DNA of 64,000 nt from Flavobacterium sp. SH_e (GCF_025717045.1 NZ_JAOVZN010000005.1:248001-312000), one strand, 5' to 3'. Shown: positions 1 through 9,237, counted from the stretch's first letter. Program-made: numbers and translations. Notes: generated by a model from the sequence alone, not told the origin.

Positions 1-56
1 CTCAATTTTTCTTAAAAACTGGAAATTTAGTTTAAGTCTTTCATAAGCACACGTAA

Positions 57-64
57 TAGATTTG
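57..64 (+). promoter_or_regulatory. possible -7 element for the AraC-type regulator
   Basis: TAGATTTG matches the Bacteroidota -7 consensus TAnnTTTG and lies 20 bases before the ATG at 85. No convincing TTG element is seen at the expected upstream spacing, so this is only a candidate. Confidence 0.3.
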
Positions 65-84
65 AATTTATTAATTTTGTTCTC

Positions 85-963
85 ATGGAAAAGAAAACAA
101 TACGCAGTATTTCTGAGTTTAATAACGAACTTAAATTAAAAGGTTTTAAAGCCTTTCAGATTGAAGACGACAGTAATGCAACCCGCACTTACAGCCGAAA
201 AGAGTTTTTTAAAATCTGCCTTACTACCGGTCATAGTAAAATACACTATGCTGATAAAAGTTTTGATCAAGACGGAACCATTTTATTTTTTGGCAATCCT
301 AATATTCCTTATTCATGGGAAACGATTTCTACAAAGTACATCGGTTATACCATACTTTTTTCTGAAGATTTTTTGAAAAACTCCGAACGATCAGAAAGTC
401 TTCATCAATCTCCTTTCTTTAAAATTGGAGGAACTCCTGTACTCCAAATCTCTGAAGAACAAAGACTTTTTCTAAATGGTCTTTTTCAGAAAATGATTGA
501 TGAACAGCAAAGTGATTATATATACAAGGATGAATTAATACGTAATTATATTAATTTAATAATCCATGAATCGTTGAAATTGCAACCTTCAGAAAATTAT
601 AATGTTGGTAAAAATGGAACTGCCCGAATTGCCTCGATATTTTTGGAACTGCTCGAAAGGCAATTTCCAATTGAAAACGCTGATAATCCGCTAAAGCTCA
701 CAACTGCACAGCATTACGCCGAAAATCTTCATATCCATGTCAATTATTTAAATCGCGCTGTTAAAGAAATTACTGGAAAATCGACAACAACTCATATTAC
801 TGAAAGAATTACTGCAGAGGCAAAGGCCCTTTTGCAACATACAGATTGGAATATCGCCGAAATAGGATATGCATTAGGTTTTGCTTACCCGACCTATTTT
901 AATAATTTTTTCAAAAAACATACTGGGACCAATCCTAAATCACTACGAAACATCGAAGTTTGA
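85..963 (+). CDS. AraC family transcriptional regulator
   Basis: This 292-residue protein has the normal length and layout of an AraC/XylS regulator. The N-terminal 170 residues are a cupin-like effector or dimerisation region, and the last 100 residues hold the double helix-turn-helix. The C-terminal part reads HVNYLNRAVKEITGKS, then the second helix-turn-helix in WNIAEIGYALGFAYPTYFNNFFKKHTG, which is the AraC signature. It lies directly upstream, on the same strand, of an esterase, acetyltransferase and cupin set, so it may regulate that set. A strong hairpin separates it from them, so they are probably separate transcripts. The effector cannot be predicted. Confidence 0.93.
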   Translation: MEKKTIRSISEFNNELKLKGFKAFQIEDDSNATRTYSRKEFFKICLTTGHSKIHYADKSFDQDGTILFFGNPNIPYSWETISTKYIGYTILFSEDFLKNSERSESLHQSPFFKIGGTPVLQISEEQRLFLNGLFQKMIDEQQSDYIYKDELIRNYINLIIHESLKLQPSENYNVGKNGTARIASIFLELLERQFPIENADNPLKLTTAQHYAENLHIHVNYLNRAVKEITGKSTTTHITERITAEAKALLQHTDWNIAEIGYALGFAYPTYFNNFFKKHTGTNPKSLRNIEV

Positions 964-992
964 TATTCTTAATTTTTAGTTTGATATTCTTT

Positions 993-1017
993 AACGGCAC
1001 CATCTGGTGCCGTTTTA
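993..1017 (+). terminator. rho-independent terminator after the AraC regulator
   Basis: A perfect 10-bp stem (AACGGCACCA with TGGTGCCGTT) and a 2-base loop run straight into a short T tract. It starts 30 bases after the regulator stop codon. Confidence 0.85.
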
Positions 1018-1049
1018 CTTTTGTACTGTAATTTAAAATATAATTTGAT

Positions 1050-2102
1050 ATGAGAATAACAGTATTTATAGCTATGTCTGTTTTAGTTGTCGGACAGACA
1101 TTCGCACAAAAAAAAGAATCTATTCAAAATAAAAAAAACATGAAAACAGAACAAGAACATTATACATTTCAATTAAATGATAAAGTAACCCGCCAGAAAG
1201 TAAGTTTTAAAAACCGATACGGCATTACTCTGTCTGGGGATTTATATCTTCCAAAAAATCCTAATGAAAAGTTGCTTCCGGCTTTAGCTATCAGTGGTCC
1301 CTTTGGCGCTGTTAAAGAACAATCATCAGGTTTGTATGCGAATCAAATGGCAGAACGTGGCTATGCAGTTTTGGCATTTGATCCTTCTTATACTGGGGAA
1401 AGTGGTGGCGAGCCTCGTAATATTGCCTCATCAGATATCAATACTGAAGATTTTAGCGCTTCTGTAGATTTTCTTGGATTACAAAAAAATGTAGACAGAA
1501 ACAAAATAGGTATTATCGGAATATGTGGTTTTGGAGGTTTTGCACTAAACGCGGTTGCAATTGACAAACGTATAAAAGCGATAGCCACTACTAGCATGTA
1601 TGATATACCGCGAGCAGCATCAAAAGGGTATTATGACAAAGTAAACCTAGAGGAGCGCACCAAAATACTAGAGCAAATGAGCATCCAGCGCTGGAAAGAT
1701 GCAGAAGCAGGCACACCAGAGTATGGAAACTGCCCTAATCCAGATATTATAAAAGGTGATGAACCACAATTTGTAAAAGATTATTATGATTATTACAAAA
1801 CAGCTAGAGGTTTTCATAAACGTTCAATAAACTCAAATGCAGCTTGGGCAAAAACAAATGGTTTCTCATTGATGAATATGCCAATACTAGCCTACATCAA
1901 AGAAATTTCTCCAAGACCTATTTTGATTATTGCTGGCGAAAATGCTCATTCAAGATATTTTAGTGAAGATATCTACAAAGCTGCCGCTGAACCAAAAGAA
2001 CTCCTGATTATAGCAGATGCGGTTCACGTTGATCTATACGATAGATTGGACAAAATTCCATTCGATAAACTGGATGCATTTTTTAAGAATAATCTAAAAT
2101 AG
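1050..2102 (+). CDS. secreted alpha/beta hydrolase, dienelactone-hydrolase-like
   Basis: The 350-residue product starts with a hydrophobic signal segment ending near TFAQ, so it is probably exported to the periplasm. The hydrolase core follows: a beta strand with GDLYLPKN, an oxyanion-side SGPFGAVKEQ, and the nucleophile elbow GICGFGG around residues 156-162. The Cys in that elbow recalls dienelactone hydrolases rather than serine esterases. A late Asp/His pair is plausible in IIADAVHVDLYD. Many such flavobacterial proteins are annotated only as alpha/beta hydrolases, and the substrate is not predictable. It is followed 34 bases later by an acetyltransferase gene on the same strand, which suggests an operon. 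Confidence 0.88.
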   Translation: MRITVFIAMSVLVVGQTFAQKKESIQNKKNMKTEQEHYTFQLNDKVTRQKVSFKNRYGITLSGDLYLPKNPNEKLLPALAISGPFGAVKEQSSGLYANQMAERGYAVLAFDPSYTGESGGEPRNIASSDINTEDFSASVDFLGLQKNVDRNKIGIIGICGFGGFALNAVAIDKRIKAIATTSMYDIPRAASKGYYDKVNLEERTKILEQMSIQRWKDAEAGTPEYGNCPNPDIIKGDEPQFVKDYYDYYKTARGFHKRSINSNAAWAKTNGFSLMNMPILAYIKEISPRPILIIAGENAHSRYFSEDIYKAAAEPKELLIIADAVHVDLYDRLDKIPFDKLDAFFKNNLK

Positions 2103-2136
2103 CTGGTCATGCTATTTTAAAAAATTGAAAACTAAC

Positions 2137-2712
2137 ATGGGCACAAAAGCGAATAGAGATATTTTTAAACAACTTTTAAATGGCGAAACTATCTCTTCAT
2201 CAAACAATCAAGCTCATAGACTGCTTGAAGAATCTTTCGCCACCAAAAAAATGCTTCTTCTTTTGAACAATACAGCTGATCCGTCCGAAATACGATCTAT
2301 CTTAAGCGAAATAACTAATAGTCAAATTGATAAGAGCACTACTGTATTTACTCCAATCCATATAAATTATGGAAAAAACACCAAGATAGGGAAAAACGTC
2401 TTTATTAATTTTGACTGTACTTTTTTGGATTTGGGTGGCATTACTATAGAAGATAATGTATTGATTGCACCAAGAGTAAATATTATTTCGGAAGGACATC
2501 CTATTTCCAGTCAAACCAGAAAATCACTTGTGCCTGGAGCTGTAAGAATAAAAAAAAACGCTTGGATTGGAACTGCGGCAACTATATTATCGGGTGTAAC
2601 TGTTGGAGAAAATTCAATAGTTGCAGCTGGAGCGGTAGTTGCAAAAGATGTGCCTGATAATACAATAGTCGGCGGTATTCCTGCAAAAATTATTAAAGCT
2701 ATTCCAGAATGA
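2137..2712 (+). CDS. hexapeptide-repeat O-acetyltransferase (maltose/galactoside acetyltransferase type)
   Basis: This is a left-handed beta-helix acetyltransferase of about 191 residues. It has the imperfect hexapeptide repeats NTKIGKNVFINFDC, GGITIEDNVLIAPRVNIIS and GVTVGENSIVAAGAVVAKDVPDN, and the family ending VGGIPAKIIKAI. The catalytic His is probably the one in EGHPI. An in-frame TTG exists 12 bases upstream, but the ATG at 2137 is preferred because the N-terminal MGTKANRDIFKQLLNGE aligns with the maltose acetyltransferase N-domain (substrate-binding helix, then LLEESF). Family members move acetyl from acetyl-CoA to a sugar hydroxyl. Its stop overlaps the start of the cupin gene (ATGA), so the two are translationally coupled. 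Confidence 0.93.
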   Translation: MGTKANRDIFKQLLNGETISSSNNQAHRLLEESFATKKMLLLLNNTADPSEIRSILSEITNSQIDKSTTVFTPIHINYGKNTKIGKNVFINFDCTFLDLGGITIEDNVLIAPRVNIISEGHPISSQTRKSLVPGAVRIKKNAWIGTAATILSGVTVGENSIVAAGAVVAKDVPDNTIVGGIPAKIIKAIPE

Positions 2713-3188
2713 CAATACAAAAATTAATTCTTACATTTATAATAACTTCAATTTTAACTGCATGCAGTTCTAAATCAGAAAATAAAATGAGTACAACAGA
2801 AATTTTTCCTCAAGGAGAGCCTCTTCCAAACGAATGGTTTACAGGTAGTGCATTTTTAAAACCATTAGTGGCACGTGACAAAAACAATGAATTTTCGGCT
2901 GGAAGTGTAACATTTTTGCCAAGAGCCAGAACTAACTGGCATACTCATCCTAAAGGACAGGTTTTACTAGTTACGGAAGGAAGTGGAATTTACCAAGAAG
3001 AAGGGAAACAAGCTCAAAAGATTAACAAAGGTGACGTTGTAAGCATCCCTGAAAATATAAAGCACTGGCACGGAGCATCTGCTAATTCAAAAATGGTGCA
3101 TATTGCTATTACAAATTTTAAAGATGACAACCAGGTCACATGGCTTGAAGCTGTTAGTGACGAAGAATATGAATCTGCAAATAAATAG
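2709..3188 (+). CDS. cupin-domain lipoprotein
   Basis: The 159-residue product begins with a lipoprotein signal (hydrophobic stretch, then LTAC, Cys about residue 19), so it is probably anchored in the periplasm or outer membrane. The remainder is one small cupin: TNWHTHPKGQVLLVTEG is motif 1, with two His and a downstream Glu, and PENIKHWHGAS is motif 2. It resembles cupins that sit beside carboxymuconolactone decarboxylase or alkylhydroperoxidase-type genes, but no such partner is present here. The start overlaps the acetyltransferase stop by four bases. An internal ATG (MSTTEIF) would give a cytoplasmic form, but the lipobox favours the longer form. Confidence 0.9.
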   Translation: MTIQKLILTFIITSILTACSSKSENKMSTTEIFPQGEPLPNEWFTGSAFLKPLVARDKNNEFSAGSVTFLPRARTNWHTHPKGQVLLVTEGSGIYQEEGKQAQKINKGDVVSIPENIKHWHGASANSKMVHIAITNFKDDNQVTWLEAVSDEEYESANK

Positions 3189-3240
3189 CAGAAGATGAGG
3201 ATGATGAGTATTAAATCATTTGTCAAATCTAAAAAGTTCA

Positions 3241-3291
3241 AAAATAAACCCTTAAAAAAATTTATAAATGCTTTAAGGGTTTATTTTTTTA
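3241..3291. terminator. bidirectional terminator between convergent genes
   Basis: An AT-rich stem (AATAAACCCTTAAA with TTTAAGGGTTTATT) is flanked by A and T tracts on both sides. It lies between the cupin gene (plus) and a membrane-protein gene (minus), and can serve both. Confidence 0.75.
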
Positions 3292-3308
3292 TTGAAATGC
3301 TTGTAAAT

Positions 3309-3755
3309 TTAATCTGCCGCATATTTATTATTCCAATATAGCATCAATAAAAGCGTAACAATCACGCACGAAGCAGTTCCTTCAAAAAATAAAGAAAGGC
3401 AGTAATTTGCAACCGAGGGGTCGCCCCCAAACATAAAAGCTTCTGATAATGATTTGACATATTGGTCTCCTCCTTTTGAGTAACTGTAAATAAGTAATGC
3501 AACAATGCTAATTACCACAGCCGTAAATGAAGTAACCATAGCAGAGATTGCATTTGGAACAAACTCATTTTTTCCTTCAGCCAAATTCATTTGTAGTGTT
3601 CTGTTTACACCATAAAAAATAAAAAGAACATTTAACAGTCTCAGATAAAAAAGATTGGAAAGATTTAAAACCTCCATCAATAGGAAAAATAATGCAATCC
3701 CTGCAAATATTAAAAAGCCGTTAATAATTTCTTTAGATAATTTCATAACTCTCAT
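3309..3755 (-). CDS. small integral membrane protein, DUF4199-like
   Basis: The 148-residue product has four clear hydrophobic segments: residues 12-27, 32-47, about 68-90 and 124-141. A polar loop lies between the second and third. The overall pattern, with a central loop and a terminal helix, recalls DUF4199 proteins of Bacteroidota, but that match is a guess from topology. It is convergent with the cupin gene and stands alone. No catalytic motif is seen and the function is unknown. An alternative start (MKLSKE) lies four codons downstream. Confidence 0.7.
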   Translation of the reverse strand: MRVMKLSKEIINGFLIFAGIALFFLLMEVLNLSNLFYLRLLNVLFIFYGVNRTLQMNLAEGKNEFVPNAISAMVTSFTAVVISIVALLIYSYSKGGDQYVKSLSEAFMFGGDPSVANYCLSLFFEGTASCVIVTLLLMLYWNNKYAAD

Positions 3756-3867
3756 TTTAGTTTAATAAATAAATTATGCCCACGCCATAATTGATTTTTA
3801 CAGATGAGCCTCTTTTAAAAAATAATTATTTTTTAATTGAATCTGTTCTAACATTCTGATTTCCTTT

Positions 3868-4122
3868 TTATGTTGAACCGTCAGTTCCAGACCCTGTTGA
3901 ACCCTCGCCTGTTGCACCTGTTGTTCCGTTTTCTCCATGTTGGTCTGAATTTAGTGTTGCAGAAGAATCTATTGCAGGACCAACTGTATCAACAGACATA
4001 TTCACACTGTCGGTTTCTGAACTATATTCAGAATTTGTATTGTTTTCATTTTTTTTACAAGCAAATGCCAAAACTCCTAAAAGAATCAGCATCAAAGTTC
4101 TAAATTTAAATAACGTTTTCAT
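3868..4122 (-). CDS. small low-complexity lipoprotein
   Basis: The 84-residue product has a lipoprotein signal with LAFACKK, Cys at about residue 22. The mature part is short, polar and disordered, rich in Asn, Ser, Thr, Glu and Gly, and ends in a GATGEGSTGSGTDGST run. Such small lipoproteins are common stress-induced products in flavobacteria, but no function can be assigned. It is divergent from the SRPBCC gene at 4327. A copy of the TAATTGTATAA element points towards each of the two genes from the shared intergenic region. Confidence 0.75.
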   Translation of the reverse strand: MKTLFKFRTLMLILLGVLAFACKKNENNTNSEYSSETDSVNMSVDTVGPAIDSSATLNSDQHGENGTTGATGEGSTGSGTDGST

Positions 4123-4178
4123 AAATAGTCTTTTCAGTTAATATTAACTCAAAAGTAAAGTCTTCATTTACAGCATAT

Positions 4179-4189
4179 TTATACAATTA
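4179..4189 (-). promoter_or_regulatory. TAATTGTATAA element before the small lipoprotein gene
   Basis: Read on the minus strand the site is TAATTGTATAA, 57 bases before the ATG of the lipoprotein gene. An identical element in the opposite direction lies at 4244 in the same divergent intergenic region. Further copies are at 12926, 15908 and 17056. Confidence 0.45.
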
Positions 4190-4243
4190 CGAGAATCATT
4201 TACAGGATTCATAGAATATCCAAAAACAAAAATAAAATCTGCA

Positions 4244-4254
4244 TAATTGTATAA
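4244..4254 (+). promoter_or_regulatory. TAATTGTATAA element before the SRPBCC gene
   Basis: This copy reads TAATTGTATAA in the direction of the gene and ends 73 bases before its ATG. The recurrence suggests a regulator or alternative sigma-factor site. That role is inferred from position only. Confidence 0.45.
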
Positions 4255-4326
4255 GCAATCCATAAAATCTTGTAAATAAAATTTTCATAAAGACCTTAAT
4301 TTTAACCTATTAACTTTTTAAATCGA

Positions 4327-5007
4327 ATGATTATGATCACAACAGCAATAAACCAACAAGAACAAAAATCAAAATTTCAATTAAAGAAAAATGTTTCGAC
4401 ATTAGAAAGAGTTTTAATGGTAACAAGCGGTGCATATTTATTATACAATGCTTTATCCAAAGAAAATAAAAGCATCAGCAAAGCCGGAGCGGGAGGCGCA
4501 ATGCTTTTAAGAGGAATTTCAGGATATTGTCCTGTATATGATGCAGCCGGACATTTAATGAATGATAAAGCATCAAATATAAATATCAGACTAAATACAG
4601 TAATTAATAAACCCGTTGGCGAAGTATTTGATTATTGGCGAAATCTTGAAAATTTACCACAATTTTTGAGTCATCTTGCGAGTGTTCAGACCATTGATGA
4701 AACTACTTCTGAATGGACTGCAAAAGGTCCAGGCGGAATTGGTTCTATAAGCTGGAAAGCCAAAATTGTAAAAGACAGAAAAGATAAACTCCTAAGCTGG
4801 ATTTCTCTGGATGGTTCTACTATAAGAAATGCTGGAAAAGTAATTTTTAAACCTCATGGAAATAGCACCGAACTCGATATAACAATTTCATATCATGCTC
4901 CGCTTGGAATTGCCGGTGAAAGCGCAGCCAAATTTTTAAATCCGTATTTTGAAAAATTAGTTCAGACAGATCTTGCGAATTTAAAAAATCATTTAGAATC
5001 AAATTAA
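4327..5007 (+). CDS. DUF2892 plus SRPBCC (polyketide cyclase/dehydrase-like) protein
   Basis: Two modules are seen in 226 residues. Residues 20-80 look like DUF2892/YgaP-type membrane hairpins (LERVLMVTSGAYLLYNAL, then AGAGGAMLLRGISGYCPVYDA). Residues 90-222 are a START/SRPBCC ligand-binding fold: INKPVGEVFDYWRNLENLP, the GPGGIGSISWKAKIV strand set, and a C-terminal helix with FLNPYFEKLVQTDLANLKNHLE. This architecture is common next to general stress genes in Bacteroidota and Proteobacteria and is not a known enzyme. A DUF2158 gene follows 21 bases after the stop, and the promoter region carries a TAATTGTATAA element. Confidence 0.85.
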   Translation: MIMITTAINQQEQKSKFQLKKNVSTLERVLMVTSGAYLLYNALSKENKSISKAGAGGAMLLRGISGYCPVYDAAGHLMNDKASNINIRLNTVINKPVGEVFDYWRNLENLPQFLSHLASVQTIDETTSEWTAKGPGGIGSISWKAKIVKDRKDKLLSWISLDGSTIRNAGKVIFKPHGNSTELDITISYHAPLGIAGESAAKFLNPYFEKLVQTDLANLKNHLESN

Positions 5008-5028
5008 TCTTAATTTTACTTGCAAAAC

Positions 5029-5208
5029 ATGGATATAATGTTGAAAAAAGGACAGCAAGTACGTCAAGAATTTGGTGGACCTGTTAGGAAAGTAATTGGT
5101 TTTGAGCCCGAACTTATAGAAAATGTTATTACTCAGTGGGAAGACGAACAGGGAAATATCATAACTGCAAAGTTTATGGATTCTCTGTTAATTCCAGCTG
5201 AGCATTAA
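5029..5208 (+). CDS. DUF2158 (YodC-like) small protein
   Basis: The product has 59 residues when read from the ATG at 5029; a TTG nine bases upstream is less likely. The sequence follows the DUF2158 pattern: a KKGQQVRQEFGGPVRKVIGF strand-turn block, then a central EPELIENVITQWED and FMDSLLIP at the end. These small beta proteins bind no known ligand and accompany stress-related genes. It is probably cotranscribed with the SRPBCC gene upstream. Confidence 0.75.
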   Translation: MDIMLKKGQQVRQEFGGPVRKVIGFEPELIENVITQWEDEQGNIITAKFMDSLLIPAEH

Positions 5209-5299
5209 ACAATTATTATAAAATTGCAAATTAAAAGATGGCAGAAAACTTTGCAGCGTATCCCAATAAAATACCTTACTCCTATTATTCAAATCCTGA

Positions 5300-5530
5300 T
5301 GTATTGTAACAGGCGATTCCGATGGAGTTGAACATATTACTGGAAATATCGCTAACTTTTTCTGCTCTGTAGGCATAACCGCTCCTCCCTACACTTCTCT
5401 TGGTGTTATTTGGGAAGGACATTTAAAAGATTCCAAAAAAACGAAAGCTCAATTGCAGAAATATTATAAAAGAATGTATCACAAAGATGCACAGGCAATG
5501 GCTGAATCCTTAAAAAAAGCCACAAGATGA
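5300..5530 (+). pseudogene. remnant of a flavodoxin-like / NADPH-dependent FMN reductase gene
   Basis: An open frame of 76 codons has no start codon. An in-frame TGA lies directly upstream at 5297. It reads IVTGDSDGVEHITGNIANFF, then GVIWEGH and a Lys-rich C-terminal helix ending AESLKKATR. This looks like the C-terminal half of flavodoxin-fold NAD(P)H reductases seen in this phylum. The N-terminal FMN-binding half is missing, and the DNA between 5209 and 5300 gives no readable continuation. I read it as a decayed 5'-truncated gene. The family assignment rests on the VTGDSDGVEH stretch and is moderate. Confidence 0.5.
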
Positions 5531-5658
5531 AACCTCCATTTAAAAATACTTTTTGTTAGAATTTATTACAAAAGTTAAAAATTATAGTATCTTTAATGAT
5601 AAGAATTGCAAGTAATACAAATAACTAAGTAATTCACATCTTCTGATTTATTGATAAA

Positions 5659-8600
5659 ATGACTTTTCAAAATACCACTCAAACTGAAAATATTTCTCCA
5701 AACTTTTCCTTAACAGCTATTGCGTGTTCTACGGAAGAATTAGAAGCCTTACATAAAATAGTCTCGCAAATCCCTAATAACTCGGGTATTGTTTATGTTA
5801 TTTTAAAACATTTTAGTTCAAATAACCAAAACAATCTTGTAGCCGAATTATCAAAATCAGCAAAGATTCCCGTTGTTGAGATTGTAAATAAAATCGATTT
5901 TCAGCCTAATCACATTTATATTGTTCCTGAAAACAATTATATAACGGCAGAAGAAGGTGTTTTAAAAATGTATTCCATTAAGCGCATTGATAAAATCATT
6001 AATAATATTGATATTTCTTTTGAAGCTATTGCCCAAATACATAAAATTTTTGCCGTTGGTGTTGTTCTTTCCGGTACTACACTTGATGGTACTTACGGAT
6101 TAAAAAAAATTAAAGAATTTGGCGGTATAACCATTGTTCAGGATCCTGAAACGGCAAGTTTTAAAACAATGCCCCAAAATGCTATTGAGGCAGTAACAGT
6201 CGATTTTATTCTAGCTCCAGAAAACATTGCTTTTGAATTAAACAACATTCGTAAAAGTTATCTCAGCAACCATGCCTACAGTGATGAAGAACATATTTCG
6301 AAAAAGGAAGAAGAGGTTCTCAATCAGATCTTAAATCTTATTCTGCAAAAAACGGGAAATGATTTCTTTAATTACAAAAAACCAACTATAAGAAGGCGTA
6401 TTACTCGCAGAATGTTGGTTTTGAAAAAAGAAACCATGAGCGATTATTATACTATTCTTCGTAACGATAAAAAGGAACAGGAGCTTCTTTTTAATGATTT
6501 ATTAATTCCAGTCACCTATTTTTTCAGAGACGAAGATTCCTTTAAATCTCTTTCCGAAACCATTTTACCTCAGATAGTTCAAAACTGCACCAATAATACT
6601 TTACGCTTGTGGTCAGCAGCATGTTCAACTGGCGAAGAAGCCTATTCTTTAGCAATAATAATCTCTGAATATTTGTCTGCACAAAATATAACAGATTTAA
6701 AAGTTCAGATTTTTGCTTCTGATATTTCGGAGCAATGTATTGCAAAAGCCAGATCTGCCATTTATTCTGCCCAAGACGTACTGAACATTTCTGAAACAAG
6801 GCTTGAAAACTATTTTACGAAACGTGACGGTCATTATCATGTCAATAAAATAATTCGCGATATGTGCATTTTCGCAACGCATAACTTTATTAAAGATCCT
6901 CCATTTGCCAAAATCGATTTGGTTTCCTGCCGAAATGTACTGATTTACCTAACTGCTTTCCTTCAAGAAAAAGTACTGGGTTCTTTTCATTATTCTCTTA
7001 AAGAGAAAGGTTTTTTATTTCTTGGAAAGTCAGAATCAGCTAATATTGCACCCAATCTATTTGATGCGGTAGTCAAACAAGATAAAATTTACGCCAAAAA
7101 ATTTACGCCTGCGCGCTATGTGCCACAGGCCTTTAAACCTTCTAATGCGATAACTAATAAATTAAAAACATACGAAAGCAGTAATTTGGAAACCGATTTC
7201 AGAAAAGTTGCCGATGACATCTTATTTTCAAGATACACACCTTCAAGTGTCATTATAAATGAACATTTGGAAATTGTTCATTTTCACGGCGATACTTCTC
7301 CATTTTTATTACCTGCTCCTGGAAGACCCAATTTTAATATTTTAAAAATGGCGCGTGAAGGAATCAGCTTTGAACTTCGCAATGCTATTTCAGAAATTAG
7401 AAAGAATAAAGAAAATATCATTTTAGAAAATCTTTCTGTAAAAGATCAGAATTATCAGGCTTCCGTTGAAATTTTGACGCTTTTAAATGATGAAGATCAT
7501 CTTATGGTTCTTTTTCATAAAAGTCCGATTCCTGAAACCGATTTTAATTCAAAAAATGATAAAAAAAGTGCCGATCAGCTTCGAATTATAGAACTTGAAA
7601 AAGAATTATCACAATTACGTGAAGATATAAAGCGTGTTACCGAAGAACAACAGATTGCTTTTGAGGAACTTCAGACAACAAATGAAGAATTATTAAGCAG
7701 CACAGAAGAGCTTCAGGCTATGAATGAGGAATTGGAGACTTCTACAGAAGAATTGCAATCCAATAATCAGGAATTGATGTGTACCAATGATGAACTTTTA
7801 GATCGTCAGGAACAGCTTTTATCTATGCGACATTATGCAGAATCTATTGTACAAACTATCAGAGAACCTTTAATTATCATTGATAAGGATTATAATGTAA
7901 AAAGTGCCAACCCGTCTTTTTATAAATATTTTAGTTCTTCTGAAAAAGACACGGAAGGGTTGTCGTTTTTTGAAATTGGCAATTGCCAATGGGATATTCC
8001 GGAGTTTAAAGATTTAATTTTTAAGATGCTGGTTCAAAAACAAACTATTGAAGATTATAAATTACAAATTCTCTGCAATGGTAATGAAAAGAAAACGTTG
8101 ATGGTTAACGCACGTTTAATCCAGAACACCAAACCAGACGGAATGATACTGCTGGCTTTTGAAGATATTACAGATTTACTGGCTTCAAATGAATTATTGA
8201 ATAAAAGAAATGCAGAATTGCAAATCTACAACGAGCAGTTAGAAAACTTCACTTCGTCGGCAAGCCATGATCTGCAGGAACCTCTTAATAAAATTCACAT
8301 GCTCTGCCAGCGAATTTTTGAAAAAGAAAATGGTTTATCAGAAAATGGGAAACACAATTTACAGCGTGTTATGTATTCCGTAAAAAATATGAGTCAGCTC
8401 ATTGCCGATCTTATCAATTATTCGAGAATAAACTTTACTGAGAAAAAATTTAAAAAGACCGATTTTAATCTTCTTGTCAAGAAAACTTTAAACGATATCA
8501 AAGATTCCATTGAGGAAAAAAAAGCCGTGGTTACAGTTGATATTACAGTTAATTCAATAAATGCAATCGCTTTTCAAATACAGCAATTGCTTACCAACCT

Positions 8601-8934
8601 GATTTTAAATTCGATTAAATATTCTAAAGAAAAAATCGCGCCAGAGATCAGCATAGAAACTATGAAAGCTTCTTCAGAAGAAATCATAAATCTGGGCGGA
8701 AATACTGAAACAGAATACATTAAAATTAATGTGACAGATAACGGAATTGGGTTTGATAAAGATTTTGAAAGCAGAATCTTCGAACCTTTCTATAGACTTC
8801 ATGGTAAAGGCGAATATGCAGGAAGCGGACTTGGCTTAACTCTTGTAAAAAAAATAGTTTCAAACCACAATGGCTTCATTAAAGCATCTAGTAAAGTTGG
8901 TATTGGCACAACTATGAGTATTTATCTTCCTTAG
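5659..8934 (+). CDS. CheB-CheR-PAS-histidine kinase fusion, copy 1
   Basis: This is a 1091-residue soluble signalling protein. Residues 15-200 are a CheB methylesterase-like domain. It keeps Ser in ACSTEELEAL, His in LKHFSS and Asp in SGTTLDG, though the usual GASAGG glycines are replaced. Residues 215-480 are a CheR methyltransferase with RRRITRRM, the SAM motif WSAACSTGEEAYSLA and DLVSCRNVLIYL. Residues 630-725 are the NEEL-rich coiled coil typical of these fusions, followed by a PAS domain (to about 850). The kinase part has the H-box ASHDLQEPL (His about residue 870), N-box TNLILNSIKYS, G1 TDNGIGF and G2 GSGLGLTLV. No transmembrane segment is seen. A paralogue with damaged motifs begins at 9622. 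Confidence 0.95.
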   Translation: MTFQNTTQTENISPNFSLTAIACSTEELEALHKIVSQIPNNSGIVYVILKHFSSNNQNNLVAELSKSAKIPVVEIVNKIDFQPNHIYIVPENNYITAEEGVLKMYSIKRIDKIINNIDISFEAIAQIHKIFAVGVVLSGTTLDGTYGLKKIKEFGGITIVQDPETASFKTMPQNAIEAVTVDFILAPENIAFELNNIRKSYLSNHAYSDEEHISKKEEEVLNQILNLILQKTGNDFFNYKKPTIRRRITRRMLVLKKETMSDYYTILRNDKKEQELLFNDLLIPVTYFFRDEDSFKSLSETILPQIVQNCTNNTLRLWSAACSTGEEAYSLAIIISEYLSAQNITDLKVQIFASDISEQCIAKARSAIYSAQDVLNISETRLENYFTKRDGHYHVNKIIRDMCIFATHNFIKDPPFAKIDLVSCRNVLIYLTAFLQEKVLGSFHYSLKEKGFLFLGKSESANIAPNLFDAVVKQDKIYAKKFTPARYVPQAFKPSNAITNKLKTYESSNLETDFRKVADDILFSRYTPSSVIINEHLEIVHFHGDTSPFLLPAPGRPNFNILKMAREGISFELRNAISEIRKNKENIILENLSVKDQNYQASVEILTLLNDEDHLMVLFHKSPIPETDFNSKNDKKSADQLRIIELEKELSQLREDIKRVTEEQQIAFEELQTTNEELLSSTEELQAMNEELETSTEELQSNNQELMCTNDELLDRQEQLLSMRHYAESIVQTIREPLIIIDKDYNVKSANPSFYKYFSSSEKDTEGLSFFEIGNCQWDIPEFKDLIFKMLVQKQTIEDYKLQILCNGNEKKTLMVNARLIQNTKPDGMILLAFEDITDLLASNELLNKRNAELQIYNEQLENFTSSASHDLQEPLNKIHMLCQRIFEKENGLSENGKHNLQRVMYSVKNMSQLIADLINYSRINFTEKKFKKTDFNLLVKKTLNDIKDSIEEKKAVVTVDITVNSINAIAFQIQQLLTNLILNSIKYSKEKIAPEISIETMKASSEEIINLGGNTETEYIKINVTDNGIGFDKDFESRIFEPFYRLHGKGEYAGSGLGLTLVKKIVSNHNGFIKASSKVGIGTTMSIYLP

Positions 8935-9237
8935 TAATAAATAATTACCTCTCAATTTTAATGGGAATTATGAAAGTCTTTTAATCAATTGTAATAAAAC
9001 TTTCAAAAAAGTAGGTTTATATTTATGTTAAAGAGATGAATCAATTATTTGAGCATTCAATTTAATTATAGCATTTCTGTAATTGCCTGATAAATTAGTC
9101 CAGAGAGTAAATTACAGCATCTATAACAGCAATTTAATATAGAAGTTATTAGCGTGAAAAAAAAGAGAATAAAGTCTACTTAAAAAAATAAAATAGACTT
9201 TACCTAATTGAAAAAATTCATGGTATTATGGTTTAGT
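8935..9237. other. intergenic region without a supported gene
   Basis: This 300-base AT-rich stretch shows no convincing coding frame. Its one clear structure is the hairpin at 9170-9202, described separately. Confidence 0.5.
9150..9202 (-). terminator. minus-strand terminator for the small secreted protein gene
   Basis: TAAAGTCTA (9170-9178) pairs with TAGACTTTA (9194-9202) across a 15-base A-rich loop. On the minus strand a T-rich tail (TTCTCTTTTTTTTC) follows. Its position, 36 bases past the end of the frameshifted small gene, supports that gene as a real transcription unit. Confidence 0.55.

Noticed and set aside
3815..3836. 22-bp AT-only palindrome
   Set aside because: Composition alone makes such palindromes common here, and no T-tailed GC stem supports a terminator.
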